Shown piece by piece: positions 38,161 through 49,032 of a stretch of DNA of 64,000 nucleotides; the first letter of the stretch is position 1, and each line of letters opens with the position of its first letter. The stretch is from the NCBI GenBank assembly GCA_963082975.1, contig OY720346.1, positions 46,415,296 to 46,479,295 of the forward strand, read 5' to 3'. The notes beneath the pieces were generated by a model. The model saw only the letters and a program-made list of their open reading frames with translations, did not search any database and was not told the origin of the DNA. Origin of the DNA: Labia minor (taxonomy: Eukaryota; Arthropoda; Insecta; Dermaptera; Spongiphoridae). The position numbers and the translations under genes were made by a program.

Positions 38161-38164
<4 letters not shown>

Positions 38165-38192
<28 letters not shown>
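38165..38192 (+). repeat. (TA)n microsatellite
   Basis: TA array within family C between the nested family B copy and the 3' end. Confidence 0.85.
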
Positions 38193-38195
<3 letters not shown>

Positions 38196-38519
38196 TTTAC
38201 CAAATATCAAATTTGACACCATTAAACTAATACGAACTGGCTCTTTATCAATACCAAGTTTACACATTCTAAATATTCATTCACAACTCTTTATACCTAT
38301 TTATATGCGGGAAAGTCTAGGGGAGGACACTCCCGCTTATTTTTTTTCGAAGGGGAAATATTTATGGGCACTCTTGTGTTATGAAGGTATTTATTCAGCA
38401 GGGTAATACCGTTCTTATAGCGACTAAAACCACTTCAGGCCTATTTATAGTAAATAATGCTCCCCTGGAACTGCTGTAAAGTATTAGATCTCGTTGTCTA
38501 AATTCAATTTATTTTATTT

Positions 38520-38977
38520 AAGTAATTTTTTACGTATATAGTATCTCATATAATTGTAAAAAATAGTTTTAAAAAATGAGAAACTAATTCTTGTTAAATT
38601 GGATTATATTTTATAGTATATATTTTTGAGTAAAAATAAGATTGCTTTAGGGGGAAAGGAAAAATATATTCCATATTTAGAAGTCTCTAATTCGCTCAAA
38701 TCATTTTATTTATCAATTAAAGTAATTAAATTTAAATAAAAATATCAAAGAGTATATATATATATATACTTATCAAAGTGTACAAAAAAAATATACCATT
38801 ACAATGATTCAAAAAGCTTTAATCTGACTTTGGAAAACATAATAAATAATATAAAACACTAAGATTGCTTAGCTAGAATTTTTAATTATAAAAATTGTTA
38901 CTATAATTATATCATTTATTTATCATTGTTTCTATTTTATTATTTAACTTTAATTTAATTATAATATTCAATTAAAA
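38520..38977 (+). repeat. left arm of a large inverted repeat
   Basis: This roughly 458-bp segment is the inverse of 44217-44785 over almost its whole length. Matching anchors are AATTGTAAAAAATAGTTTTA and AATGAGAAACTAATTCTTG, then CAAAGAGTATATATA and ATATCATTTATTTATCA. Identity looks high with small indels. It could be one end of a large element or one of two dispersed copies in opposite orientation. Confidence 0.8.
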
Positions 38978-38989
38978 AATTTAGATAAA

Positions 38990-41488
38990 TTATTATACTA
39001 TAAGTGTTTGCTTAGAAAAACAAATTGTAGAACAACGCCTAAAGATTTATAATGAAAAAAAAGAATAATAAAAGAATATTATTTAATTTTTTTTTTTACT
39101 ACCGACTGAAATTGTTTTATAATTTGAGGTATGCATCTAATTTTAATTAAATTTAAACAAGCAGAATGAAAAAAAACCTTCCTTTTGAATTAAAAAAAAA
39201 TGTTATATATATATTTTGTATATACACGCGAGATATGTATAATGATTACAAAGGTTCGTGTTTAATGAATGACGGTAGAGATTTTCAATTGACCATATTT
39301 GAGACAAAGAGATCCCCTTCCTTGACCATATTGCTCCTCTCTCGTTGATTGCATATCTCATTCCCTTTTCTATGATGAATGCCTCTTTTTCTTTGAACAT
39401 TTTCACCATCTCTCTTTTGGTTGTTGAATTCACTTAAAATTACAGATCGATTTACATACAATCACTCGTTTCTCGGGCTTCACAAGCTCTATTTAGAATT
39501 GTATCTGTTCAAAGGTTTCACGGTTTTGTCTACCACCCACTCCATCACGTAATCAGATGCTAATGTTATTTAGGAAAGAAACAGATACAGAAACCTTGCA
39601 AAGTATTAAACTACAATGCTTACCTTCTATCTTTACATATAATCTATTTTTTTAAAGAAAAAAATATATGAGTATATATATATATGTATGTATGATATAT
39701 ATTCAACGTTAAAGTTGAACAAGTAAAATTTAAAGTACCTAGTTTGTTGGACATCCGTTCGGGTTTGAATACCTATATGTTCACAATAAATTGGTATTGA
39801 AAATCTTTGGTAGTTTCCATTTATAGATTTCAGATTAAACAATATTTATGAATCATACAAAAAATCTAAAAAGTTAAATTTTTAGTATAAAACCAATAGG
39901 ATTCACGTAGTAGCGGCACAAACAAGCGCTTTATGCCTTACACTTTAAGGGATACCGCGCTTTTATAACAGCAGAAAGGGGGGAAATATATTTTCGAGAA
40001 CATAAAACGACTTCAAAGAAATATGAAATATGAGGATTCTTCTCTTTGCAATTGAAAATCAAACATTTTTTTAGATATAATGACAACTTGCTATCTTGTT
40101 CAACAAATAGACAAAATGCTTTTAAAAATCCTTCTTTAGAATCTGGAGTTATTGATACTTGTGGAAATATTGCAGCAAACGGTTAAGCGAAGTTACTCTG
40201 AAGATCTTCGAAGAAATCCCTAATGATGAGTTCAATTTAAAAGTTTACTCAAATTGAGAATTTTCTTAAAGGACCAAATGGAACTGAAAATAGATAAATT
40301 GCTATATCGGTGATAGGTTAACGGATACATTATCAAATGAGGGGATTGAAATAGCATTAAAGAGCGATAATTTTCGAAACTATCATAAAACAAAAATGAT
40401 TAGTTTCCTCAAATTTGTTATACATTGAAAATAATATTTTAAAAGATTTGGATACACATTTTAATTTGAAAGCATTCATTGTATATTAGAAATATAACTT
40501 TATATATATAATAGAAAAAAAAAAATATTTGTTTAATCATAGAATATCTCTTTGAGCCCCTTGTATATTTAATACCAGAGGTCCTGCATTCCTTAATCCA
40601 ACCCGAATAGGAATTTATGCAAAGCTCCATGATGTTTCAGAAAATAAATACAAAATAATATTAATCCTAGTAATTTTCTGAATCGAAATAAAAAAAATTG
40701 AAAAATCGCTCTAAAAAAATAGTCACCTAATACAATCTACTTATAAAAAAATTCTTCCAAATTCCCAGGATATTGATGGAAATTAAATGAGCCCTTTTAA
40801 AATCAAAAAGACATATAGGTATATTTATTAATGAACATGTGCAGGAAGTTTTTTCTTTAAGTTCTTGAAATTTTAAGAGATTCAGTTTTTTAATTAGGAA
40901 ACAATTACATTAATAAGGATAATTTTAATGAATTTAATAAAATGTCCGTCCAGTAGTTCTCAAAAAATTTGGGCCTCATCTTTTTTACTATAAATTTTAA
41001 TGTAATATATCAATCAATGTCATAAAATACTTCTATTTAAAGAATTATTTAAATAAAAATAAAAAATTAAAATTTATATTATTACTTTTATATAAATAGG
41101 TTTTCGCAATGGTGAAACAAATGATTTTACTTATAAACAAGAATTAATTATGGTTTTCAAACAAATTATTCTTTGTAAACAAAACATTATTGGAAATATT
41201 AACTACATCAGCTTAACAGTTTTATTTTTAAGAAAATTTACACTTTAATTTCTTAGAAAATAAAAAAATTATAATCCCAAGTAAGTATGCAAAATTTCAT
41301 TTTCACAATAAAAAATAAAAGAATAATCAGAAACTAAAAAAGATAATATTGTTACAATACCATTACTGAAAATTTTTCTCATTTGTTTATAGATAAAATT
41401 ATTTATTTATTTTTTTATTATAGCCGTTGCAAAAAAATATTTAATTAAAATAATCCATATATTTAATTTTGTACTTTTATTTAATAAA
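38990..41488. other. AT-rich noncoding stretch between inverted arms
   Basis: No gene is supported. 40090-40330 has mixed base composition, with fragments of open frame but no recognisable motif; it may be an old transposon remnant. Confidence 0.5.
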
Positions 41489-42085
41489 TAAGTTGACCTG
41501 TGGCCAGGCGCAGAACCGACCTTCGGTTTGAAATAAATTAATTTCCAGCTACAGAAACAATTTCAAATAATTTAAATGTATCTATTAATGCAATAAAAAT
41601 CAGATATAGATATAACATAAATATTTTTAATTTTATTTTACTTATAATAAGTAGGAGCTCACTGTGAAGGGCTGGATGACGTCATATAATTTTAAATTAA
41701 GAAAAAACTAATGAAGATGATTTTCCCGAGGATAAAACCAATACAAAGTGCATGATTGGTGGAGATATATAAAAAAATCTCCTCATGTGAAATTTGGTTT
41801 GAAAATTTCCCTTCCTATCGTCGATCCGTAATACTACCACTTGCGGTTTTTGGATATACACCAAAAGTTGATCAATTCATCATACGGATGCATTAAGTAA
41901 ATACTCCAAATTTCATCAAAATCCGTTGAACCGTTTAAGCTGTACACATCTATACGGACGGACAGACATCATGCTAAAAATACTTTTTTCTGTTAAGAAA
42001 ATGCATGATTCTTGGAGATATGTAAAAATCTTCACATGTGAAATTTGGTGTGAAACAATACCTCCCTTACTATCGTCGATCGGTA
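41489..42085 (-). mobile_element. HINE family B copy 3
   Basis: A nearly complete copy of about 600 bp. On the plus strand it starts TAAGTTGACCTGTGGCCAGG (hairpin partly mutated) and GAACCGACC. It ends with ACTATCGTCGATCGGTAA. The microsatellite has shrunk to GGACGGACAGAC. One TGACGTCAT survives near 41678. Confidence 0.85.
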
Positions 42086-42656
42086 AAAATCGTTAAATAG
42101 CCTTTTGATATAGAAGTTGTTTGCTAATAACAAACTTTGTATCTCTTTTATGTTCACAAATAGGAATATTTTACAACTTAAAATGAACAAAGTGTCTTGT
42201 ACATAAAGATACGATTTTGCTAGTAAAATTAAATTAGATATTAGTATATTAAAAGTATTTATTAAAAAAAAATTTATCTTAAGCTAAAATAATAATAAAT
42301 AATTTATTTATATAATAAATAATTTATAAAATTATAATTAAGGTCCTTTTAGTCGAGTTTAAATGGTTTAAAAGTTTAGGATAATAATATCAAAGGTGGG
42401 AGAAAACTTACACGCATTGGGTGTATCATACTAATGCATGGAAACTCATAATTTGTTTCTACTCCCACCCTCTTTTCTCTCTTGCTCGTATATAAAATAT
42501 ATAGGCAAACAAATGGTGGGTATTTCATATCTTTTCACTCATCTTCTTAATAGATAAATACACCAGCACCAAAAAGAAACACATTTTATTCTCATTAACG
42601 TGTTTTAATATAAAAACACACGAGAAATGAGTTGAGGGAAAAATGGGCATGGAATC

Positions 42657-42685
42657 GGGGTGGGGGGAGGGTGGAGGTAGCGGGG
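42657..42685 (+). other. G-rich tract, possible G-quadruplex
   Basis: Four G-runs (GGGG, GGGGGG, GGG, GGGG) occur within 29 nt, with loops of 1, 1 and about 10 nt. This satisfies a loose G-quadruplex pattern and is exceptional in such AT-rich DNA. No function can be read from the sequence. Confidence 0.4.
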
Positions 42686-43587
42686 TTGAAATGAAGGGCA
42701 AAAGATTAATTTGAAATGATTTAAAGGCGGAAAAGTAAAACATTTTCAACAGGAAAAATAAAAGGATGGTTAATTAAATCTCATTTACAGGAGATTAATG
42801 AAAATTAATGAACTCAACGGATGTATAGAAGTTTTAAACTTTATATACATATTTACAATGTGATAATTTTTATTTTTGAATATTGTAAAATATTATTTAG
42901 ATATTATATACTACTCATATGTCATTTTTTACATACATAAATATTTTATAAAATTTTTAATTTCAAATGGAATATTTTCATGTGTTGATGATAACCAATA
43001 ATTAATATTCTAACACTGATATTTATTTATTGATTTATCATCATTCTGTTTTGATGATCAAAATCTTTTTATTAAAAAAAAACAACAAACATTTTTATTT
43101 TTCCAGACATTAAATATAAAAATCAATTATTGTATTTTAAGTTTCAAAATAAATATAAAATAAATTGTGTTAACAAAATTTGATGAAAATAAATGAAGTT
43201 GTGTGATTAAGTAAATAGAAAACATTAAATATGCGAATTGAATGATTAGCTTACTACAAAACAAAAATTGAATCATGATGATGAATAAATAAAATTAAAA
43301 TAACCTAAAATTCATTGTAAGATCTCAAAAATATAAATATATATCGTTATATTGTGATAAATAGATAATTATTAATATATATAAATATATAAATAAAGTT
43401 AAATTTCAATTATTCACCTTTCCTTTCCTTCTACACTTCTCTCTCTGTCTGCTTCCCACCCTCTCTCGCATTTACACTTCTTTTCATTGAAATAATTATT
43501 TTATACCGGGTCCATTAATTCCATCTAAATGCTCTTTTTATGGAGATTTATGTTTTTATTTATTTTATTCCATTTCCCCGTCCCTCA

Positions 43588-43590
<3 letters not shown>

Positions 43591-43621
<31 letters not shown>
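43591..43621 (+). repeat. (AT)n microsatellite
   Basis: Perfect AT dinucleotide array of about 31 bp. Confidence 0.9.
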
Positions 43622-43623
<2 letters not shown>

Positions 43624-43861
43624 AACATTTATTTTTAAAAACCATCATCATAAAATGATTTTAAATATTATATATATAAAATAAAAAAAATCAGCTGAAT
43701 TATAATTAATACATTCCATTGTCTACGAGGAATTCATTCGATCTTATTATCAAATAATTATCTATTTTATTTATTTATTTTAATTTTTATTTTTTATTGA
43801 TATTATTGATTTTCCTTTGTGTGTTATTGTAATTAAAAAACCTCTGACTTTGTACGTCCTA

Positions 43862-44121
43862 CGCAAGGACAGCGCCTATCAATCCGGTTATATCAATGAG
43901 GTGTCCTATGATCAGTAAAACGGGTCCTCTCAACCTTTAACTTGATTTTCTTGATCGGAGGCGCTATCAAGTAGCTTTTCCCCAATGTTGTTCCCGGAGG
44001 CTGGGTTGACTCCGTCCCATAAACCCCAGCTAGGGAAATTCCCTTGCCAGGCCCGGGACTTGAACCCGGGACCATGTGAATGTGAGGCAGGTTCGCTACA
44101 CGCACACCCAATGGCGCCTTT
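43862..44121 (-). mobile_element. tRNA-derived SINE, best-preserved copy
   Basis: On the minus strand the head starts near 44119, GGCGCCATTGGGTGTGCG, with an A-box-like GTAGCGAACCTGCC. It then has a perfect B-box in a perfect stem: CCCGGGTTCAAGTCCCGGG (about 44053-44071). The body continues with GGGACGGAGTCAACCCAGCC and GGAGGCGCTATCAAG, as read across strands. A second copy is at 26769. An open frame on this strand is incidental. The strong B-box suggests that this copy could still recruit RNA polymerase III factors. Confidence 0.75.
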
Positions 44122-44216
44122 GTTATTTTAATTAGAATTATTCAATTCATTTTAATTATTGTTTTTAAATTTAATTGTTGAAAAAATACAATCATTTAAA
44201 TTTTTGTATCTTTCAT

Positions 44217-44785
44217 TTTTTAATTGAATATTATAATTAAATTAAGTTAAATAATAAAATAGAAACCGTGATAAATAAATGATATAATTATAGTAACAAT
44301 TTTTATAATTAAAAATTCTAGCAAAGTAATCTTAGTGTTTTAAATTTTTTATTGTTTTCCAGTCAGATTAAAAAGGCTTTTGAATCATTGAAATGGTATA
44401 TGAGTATATATAGTATACTCTTTGATATTTTTATATGAATTTAATTACTTTAACTAATAAATAAAATGAATTTGACCGCATGAGAGATTTAATATAATAA
44501 TATATTTTTCCTTTCTCTAAAGAGCAATCTTATTTTTACACAAAATTATATACAGTGACCTTTGTAGTTCAAATCCAATTTAAGGTAGCCCCTATCCGAA
44601 GTCAAAAAATAACTTTATTTATTTTATTTTTATTGTATTTAATTGTAATCTTTCGAATAAATAAAAAAAATATAGGGTCAAGTTTAAATCATTTGGCTCC
44701 CAAACTACCTTAACAAGAATTAGTTTCTCATTCTTTAAAACTATTTTTTACAATTATATGGGATACTATATTCATCAAAAATTAA
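44217..44785 (-). repeat. right arm of a large inverted repeat
   Basis: The inverse of 38520-38977. Its extra length is explained by a small MITE at 44584-44709, absent from the left arm. The inner match ends where AATATTCAATTAAAAAAT stops being shared. Confidence 0.8.
44584..44709. mobile_element. 126-bp MITE with TTAA target duplication
   Basis: Both sides carry TTAA (44580-44583 and 44710-44713). The ends are GGTAGCCCC on the left and, on the opposite strand, GGTAGTTTGGG. The left inverted arm near 38610 retains the uninterrupted CCAATTTAACAAG, so it acts as an empty site. TTAA duplication is typical of piggyBac-type elements, but the terminal repeat is too short to assign a family. Confidence 0.7.
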
Positions 44786-46049
44786 TTTTATTTTTGTTTG
44801 CATGAAATATTATTTGTGATTTTGATTTGTATCAATAAAAATAAAATATTAAATTATATCATTTGTCATAAAATAAACTGATCCGTTCTGGTGGGGCAGG
44901 TTATTGGATGATTGAGGGGATGCACAATTAGCGAACTTGACGTCACTAAAAGCTAAGTTTTTTTTTTCTTTATCATTAGTAAAGACGTTTTGAACGAAAT
45001 TCCATTTTATTCAATTTATTTTCACTTAAGGCCATTGACAAAGTGGAAATGAAGTAGAAACAGAGAAGTTGAATTTTATCCAACATCTCATCCCCACTCT
45101 CCATTCTGCTCTTCTCCCTCTCTCTTGTATACACTTTTTTCTTATCTTAGTTTTTTTTATTTTTTTTTTGTTTTTTTAAATTGAAAATCATTTTTCTATA
45201 ATGATTTCATTTTCATTAATAATTTCTTAAATAAAGTAAATATAGTTGGATATTTGTTGTTGTTAGTGTTGTTATTTTTATTTTTATATTAGTACAATAT
45301 TATTTTGAGATTAGGAATTCGCAGAAATTAACTTTTGAACGATTGAATAAATGAATGAATGAAAATATAATAAACGACCAGCAGGCAATGAAATATCGGA
45401 AGATTTCCCGATGGACGAAGTCGAGTGTAGCTTTTTCACTCCTTCTCCATCACATTGGTCCCCGCCACTCATACTTTCCACCCACATATACCTCCTTCTT
45501 TCACAACGGCGCAGAAGTCTCTTCTCCTTTGCCTTTATAAGATAAAGTTAATATAATAATAATATTTGCCAATTTCTCTTTTATACCAGAAAGGATCTTT
45601 ATTTTTATTAAAGAAGATATTCAATTCTTGAATTTTGAATTTGTGTTTTAAATTAATTATATATAAATAAATTTAAATATATATATATATAATAAATTAT
45701 TAAAAAACAAATAAATCAAAATTAAAATCACAAGATATTTAACAAAATGTAGAAATAACTTATTAATTATTTTTCATTTTATTATTTTTTATTTAATAAA
45801 AATATGTAAATTTATTATAATTATTAACTAAACTAATATCATAAAAAATATATGAGGTATATTTCTAATGGATTTTTTTTAATGAATTTAATTCAAAAAA
45901 TAATAAAAAAAAAAATTGAAGAGATTTTTTTCATTAAAAAATAAAATAAAAAATAAAAAATAAATTCTAAAGGACCACACAATAGACAAGTCAGTCATTT
46001 TTCATGTATATGCCTTTTTTCACTACCAACCTTCTTATTAATGAAAAAG

Positions 46050-46086
<37 letters not shown>

Positions 46087-46739
46087 CTCCTTACGAGTCT
46101 TTCTCGTTAGGTTAATGATCGTTAGAAATTTTCAAGATGCAATTTCTCCTCATCCCTCGTCTCCCCATAAATGAAAATGCATTCGCTCTATGTAATTTAA
46201 AAAAAGTGGTAAATAAAAAACTGAATAAGAAAAGATACATTTTTTTTAATCATTGCATCTTACTACTATCATTATATTAATGCATTTCCTAAGTATATAT
46301 TTTGATATTTATTGATTAATGATATTGTATATTGAAAAACCCGACAAATTCAATAAAATTGAAATTCTGAAAAATCCATTTTAATTATAAACAAGTGACA
46401 TTTATTGGATTAAATTTTAAAGATGGTTTATAAATATCTAAAGTGTCATATAAATAATTTAATATTAAATATTATAATAATAATATATTATATTATAATA
46501 ATATTGCACAAAATAAGGCTTTTTTATTTCATAAATTTAATATTTTTAAAAAGATTTTTCAAATTAGTGAAAAGGGCCAAAAGCGAAATAAAAGAATTTT
46601 TTTTTATTTATAAAATAGTTTAATGTCAAAAAATATTACTAATTTAATACATAATAAACAATTATAAGGAAAAAAAAAGAAAAATATTGATGATTAATTA
46701 TTTTTTGATACTATAATTGTTATTTGTTATTGATTGCAG
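44786..46739. other. AT-rich noncoding stretch
   Basis: No gene is supported. 45395-45540 is GC-richer and C/T-rich; a 61-codon frame across it has no known motif. Confidence 0.5.
46052..46083 (+). repeat. (TA)n microsatellite
   Basis: TA dinucleotide array of about 32 bp. Confidence 0.9.
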
Positions 46740-46808
46740 GAAATGACAATGTCAAAAAATTGGGCGCTGCGAGAGATGATCCCTTTCTGAAGAAAGAAGA
46801 ACAGTTTG
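46740..46808 (+). CDS. candidate 69-nt internal exon of an unknown host gene
   Basis: A T-rich tract ends TTATTGATTGCAG at 46739. It is followed by 69 nt of clearly GC-richer sequence and then GTGTGT at 46809, a plausible donor. In one frame the 69 nt are open: NDNVKKLGAARDDPFLKKEE, then QF. The exon length is divisible by three and both ends fall in phase 1, so including or skipping it would keep the frame. I do not recognise the protein. A second frame gives MTMSKNWALREMIPF and a stop, so a terminal exon is also possible. No neighbouring exon is identified; this is inference from splice signals and composition. Confidence 0.35.
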
Positions 46809-47263
46809 GTGTGTATTTCCTTCTTCTAAAGATAACTAATTCCTGTTATACCTATAATTAACGATTTAATTTATTCAAAGCATAAGATGGAAAAAACATT
46901 TTGCATCCATTAAATTGAACGATACGAGGGTAGCAGCTTTTTCCCCTCCTGTTCAATGCATTTTATTATGAAATCGCTTTAAAGAATATCTCCCGGAATC
47001 CTTACCCTTCACTTCACCATCGTTTCTATCGTAAATTCTAACATAAACTTCATATTATTTTATATTATCATTTTAATGACAATTTTAGACATTCTTTTTT
47101 ACTATTTATTTGATGACGATGCTTTAAAGTGAATTCAAATAGTAGTTAAAAGTAAGCATCAAGATTTTATTTCAAATTTATTTCTCTATATAATTAATTT
47201 ATTAATATTTTTAAAACTGGATTATTAATTATCAAACAATAATAATTTCGAAATATCAAGAGC

Positions 47264-47330
47264 GTAACTAATTGGTAAAATATTGAACTACTGAACTACT
47301 GAACTTGAAGTTCAAGTTCGCAAAAATTTA
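47264..47330 (+). repeat. tRNA-like dispersed repeat
   Basis: Reads GCGTAACTAATTGGTAAAAT (A-box/D-arm-like), TTGAACTACTGAAC, and then AAGTTCAAGTTCGC in the T-loop position. It is the best member of a small set with 4370 (inverted) and 27340. A partial ACTACTGA duplication breaks the anticodon arm. Confidence 0.35.
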
Positions 47331-47521
47331 TCATTATTTATTGTGAGCTAATCAAATTAAATAAATATATAAAGGGACTTATTATGGATAAAACTTGAAT
47401 AGAAAAAGAAAAAAAAAAATTAGAAAAAATAGAAATTTTAAATTCAAAAATAATTATTAGTAAAATTATAATTATTTAAATCAATATATGTCCTTGAGTA
47501 TTTATTAAAGTTTTGTATTAG

Positions 47522-47563
47522 AAAGTTCTTGGTTACAGCAACCACATTTCTCCAGCCATCCCT
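47522..47563 (-). pseudogene. LINE C-terminal tail fragment
   Basis: On the minus strand it reads RDGWRNVVAVTKNF, matching the closing motif at 18725 (RDVWRNVVAAAKNF). Nothing more of the element is recognisable around it. Confidence 0.5.
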
Positions 47564-48489
47564 AATTTATATTCTCTTTTACTCAATATTTATATCTTTC
47601 CCATAATTCCCTAAACAATTTAATAATAAATGGTATACACACTAAGCATTACATATATATAGTATATATATATAAGTTGAAACTTGTATAGTACGATTAA
47701 ATTTACCTCTTTTTTCTTATCTTCACGTAATAAATTCCCTTGTGAATTCATCTCGTTTGCCAATTTGGCCATTTTATTCATTGTATTAGTGATAAATGAT
47801 CTTACTCTAGTGAATCTATTTCATCTTGATATTCAACAAAATGGCCTTCTATTAGAGAATTTCAACTATTTCACGAAATTATCCATTAAATTCTTATTGT
47901 ACTTATTCATGAATTAGTTGGCGAATGAATGAGGGTGGTGGAAGGGGATCCTCAGGGAGTGTGATAAGCATTTACAAAACACGATACCAATTCTATAATA
48001 TTGTTTTCAATCACGAATTACAAAATATTTCTATTTTATTTCTCTTTACATCTTTCTCTCTTTCTTGTAAAAAAATATAATTTTAATTTCAAATTTTAGA
48101 TAATTTCTATATGTACCTACCAAATATACACACCATAGTAAAAATATATTTATATATATATAAATAAATTGGTATAAAGTAATTTATAATGAAGATTTTT
48201 TTTATATTATAGTTAGTTAAAGGCTAGAAGAGGGAAAAAATCATTTATATTCTACTACAACATTGGTATTTGGTAACATCATTTCTTTATGATTTCAAAA
48301 TTTGGAGTATTAAAAGGAATTTCTTATAAAATAGAAAAAAAAATATAATAGCATGCTTTCGTATAAAGTGGTTTTAGACATATATACTTACATATTAAAA
48401 TATATATGAAAACTTCATCAATTTTCTTCTCTTTCTTAAGAAAAAAAAGGAGAAATCAATAAATTCAAGACTTAAAGAAGTCTTGAATC

Positions 48490-48520
<31 letters not shown>

Positions 48521-48526
48521 ATATAT
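48490..48526 (+). repeat. (TA)n/TTTA microsatellite
   Basis: An interrupted TA array grading into (TTTA)n. Confidence 0.85.
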
Positions 48527-48801
48527 TTATTTATTTATTTATACAATCTCTATATTCTAATAACTTCAAATCATAAATTTATTTTTTGATAAAGTCAATA
48601 TGTAAGTATCTAAATTTTATTCGAATTACATTATATAACTATACGAGGGTGGTCTGAAAAGTTTCCGACCTGGCCAAGAAAAACGATCTTTTTCAATTTT
48701 TTGATTGTTTTATTTTTCAACATAATCTCCATCAACACTTAAATTAATTAATAAATTATTTAATTAATTAATTAAATTTGATTTAATTTAATTTAAGTCT
48801 C

Positions 48802-49017
48802 ATCAACAGTTATGAATCGACGCAAAAATTCGTTTGGATTACGCCTACAGCGCCAAATTGTCGTTAGAAATGGTTTTTCGAAGCAATTTTTCGTCTAACG
48901 TTAGGAAATGCGGCACCCACATTGCACACAGCTTTCCATATTCAAATGGTTTTGCAAAATATTTCGCACACGTTCAGCTGACATCGTACAGGTCTCAGCT
49001 ATCTTGAATTTTGAAAA
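48802..49017 (-). pseudogene. mariner transposase fragment
   Basis: The minus-strand frame reads FKIAETCTMSAERVRNILQN, then HLNMESCVQCGC. After stops it continues RCRRNPNEFLRRFITVDET. This is the helix-turn-helix (IA....S..RV..IL...L.M) leading to the first catalytic aspartate in TVDET of mariner transposases (DD34D). Stops between the two parts make it inactive, and the remaining catalytic domain is missing. Confidence 0.85.
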
Positions 49018-49032
49018 ATAAAACAAAAAAAA

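Larger units (their letters stand above)
37161..38338 (+). mobile_element. Helentron-like non-autonomous element (HINE), family C, with nested family B
   Basis: The 5' end carries ACTTTCCCGCATA (37163-37175), and its exact inverse TATGCGGGAAAGT lies at 38304-38316. It is followed by the hairpin GGGAG-GACA-CTCCC (38321-38334) and GCTTA. Near the 5' end ATACTTC...GAAGTAT can also form a hairpin, followed by ATTGG, as in family A. A GT/TATG microsatellite lies at 37288-37320. Family B copy 2 (37620-38127) interrupts it. After that insertion, TCAGTTAACCGGAAATAGCA echoes the earlier TCGGTTAACCGGAAG. The 3' hairpin is clearly related to that of family A. Confidence 0.75.

Noticed and set aside
39697-39790. 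tRNA-like words near 39755 (GTTCGGGTTTGAATACC)
   Set aside because: A single B-box-like word without a matching A-box.
40090-40330. Possible decayed transposase
   Set aside because: Only scattered short open stretches; no motif I can name.
43893-44111. Minus-strand frame of 72 codons containing PGSSPGPGKG
   Set aside because: It is the translation of the tRNA-like head and body of the SINE; the B-box explains the motif.
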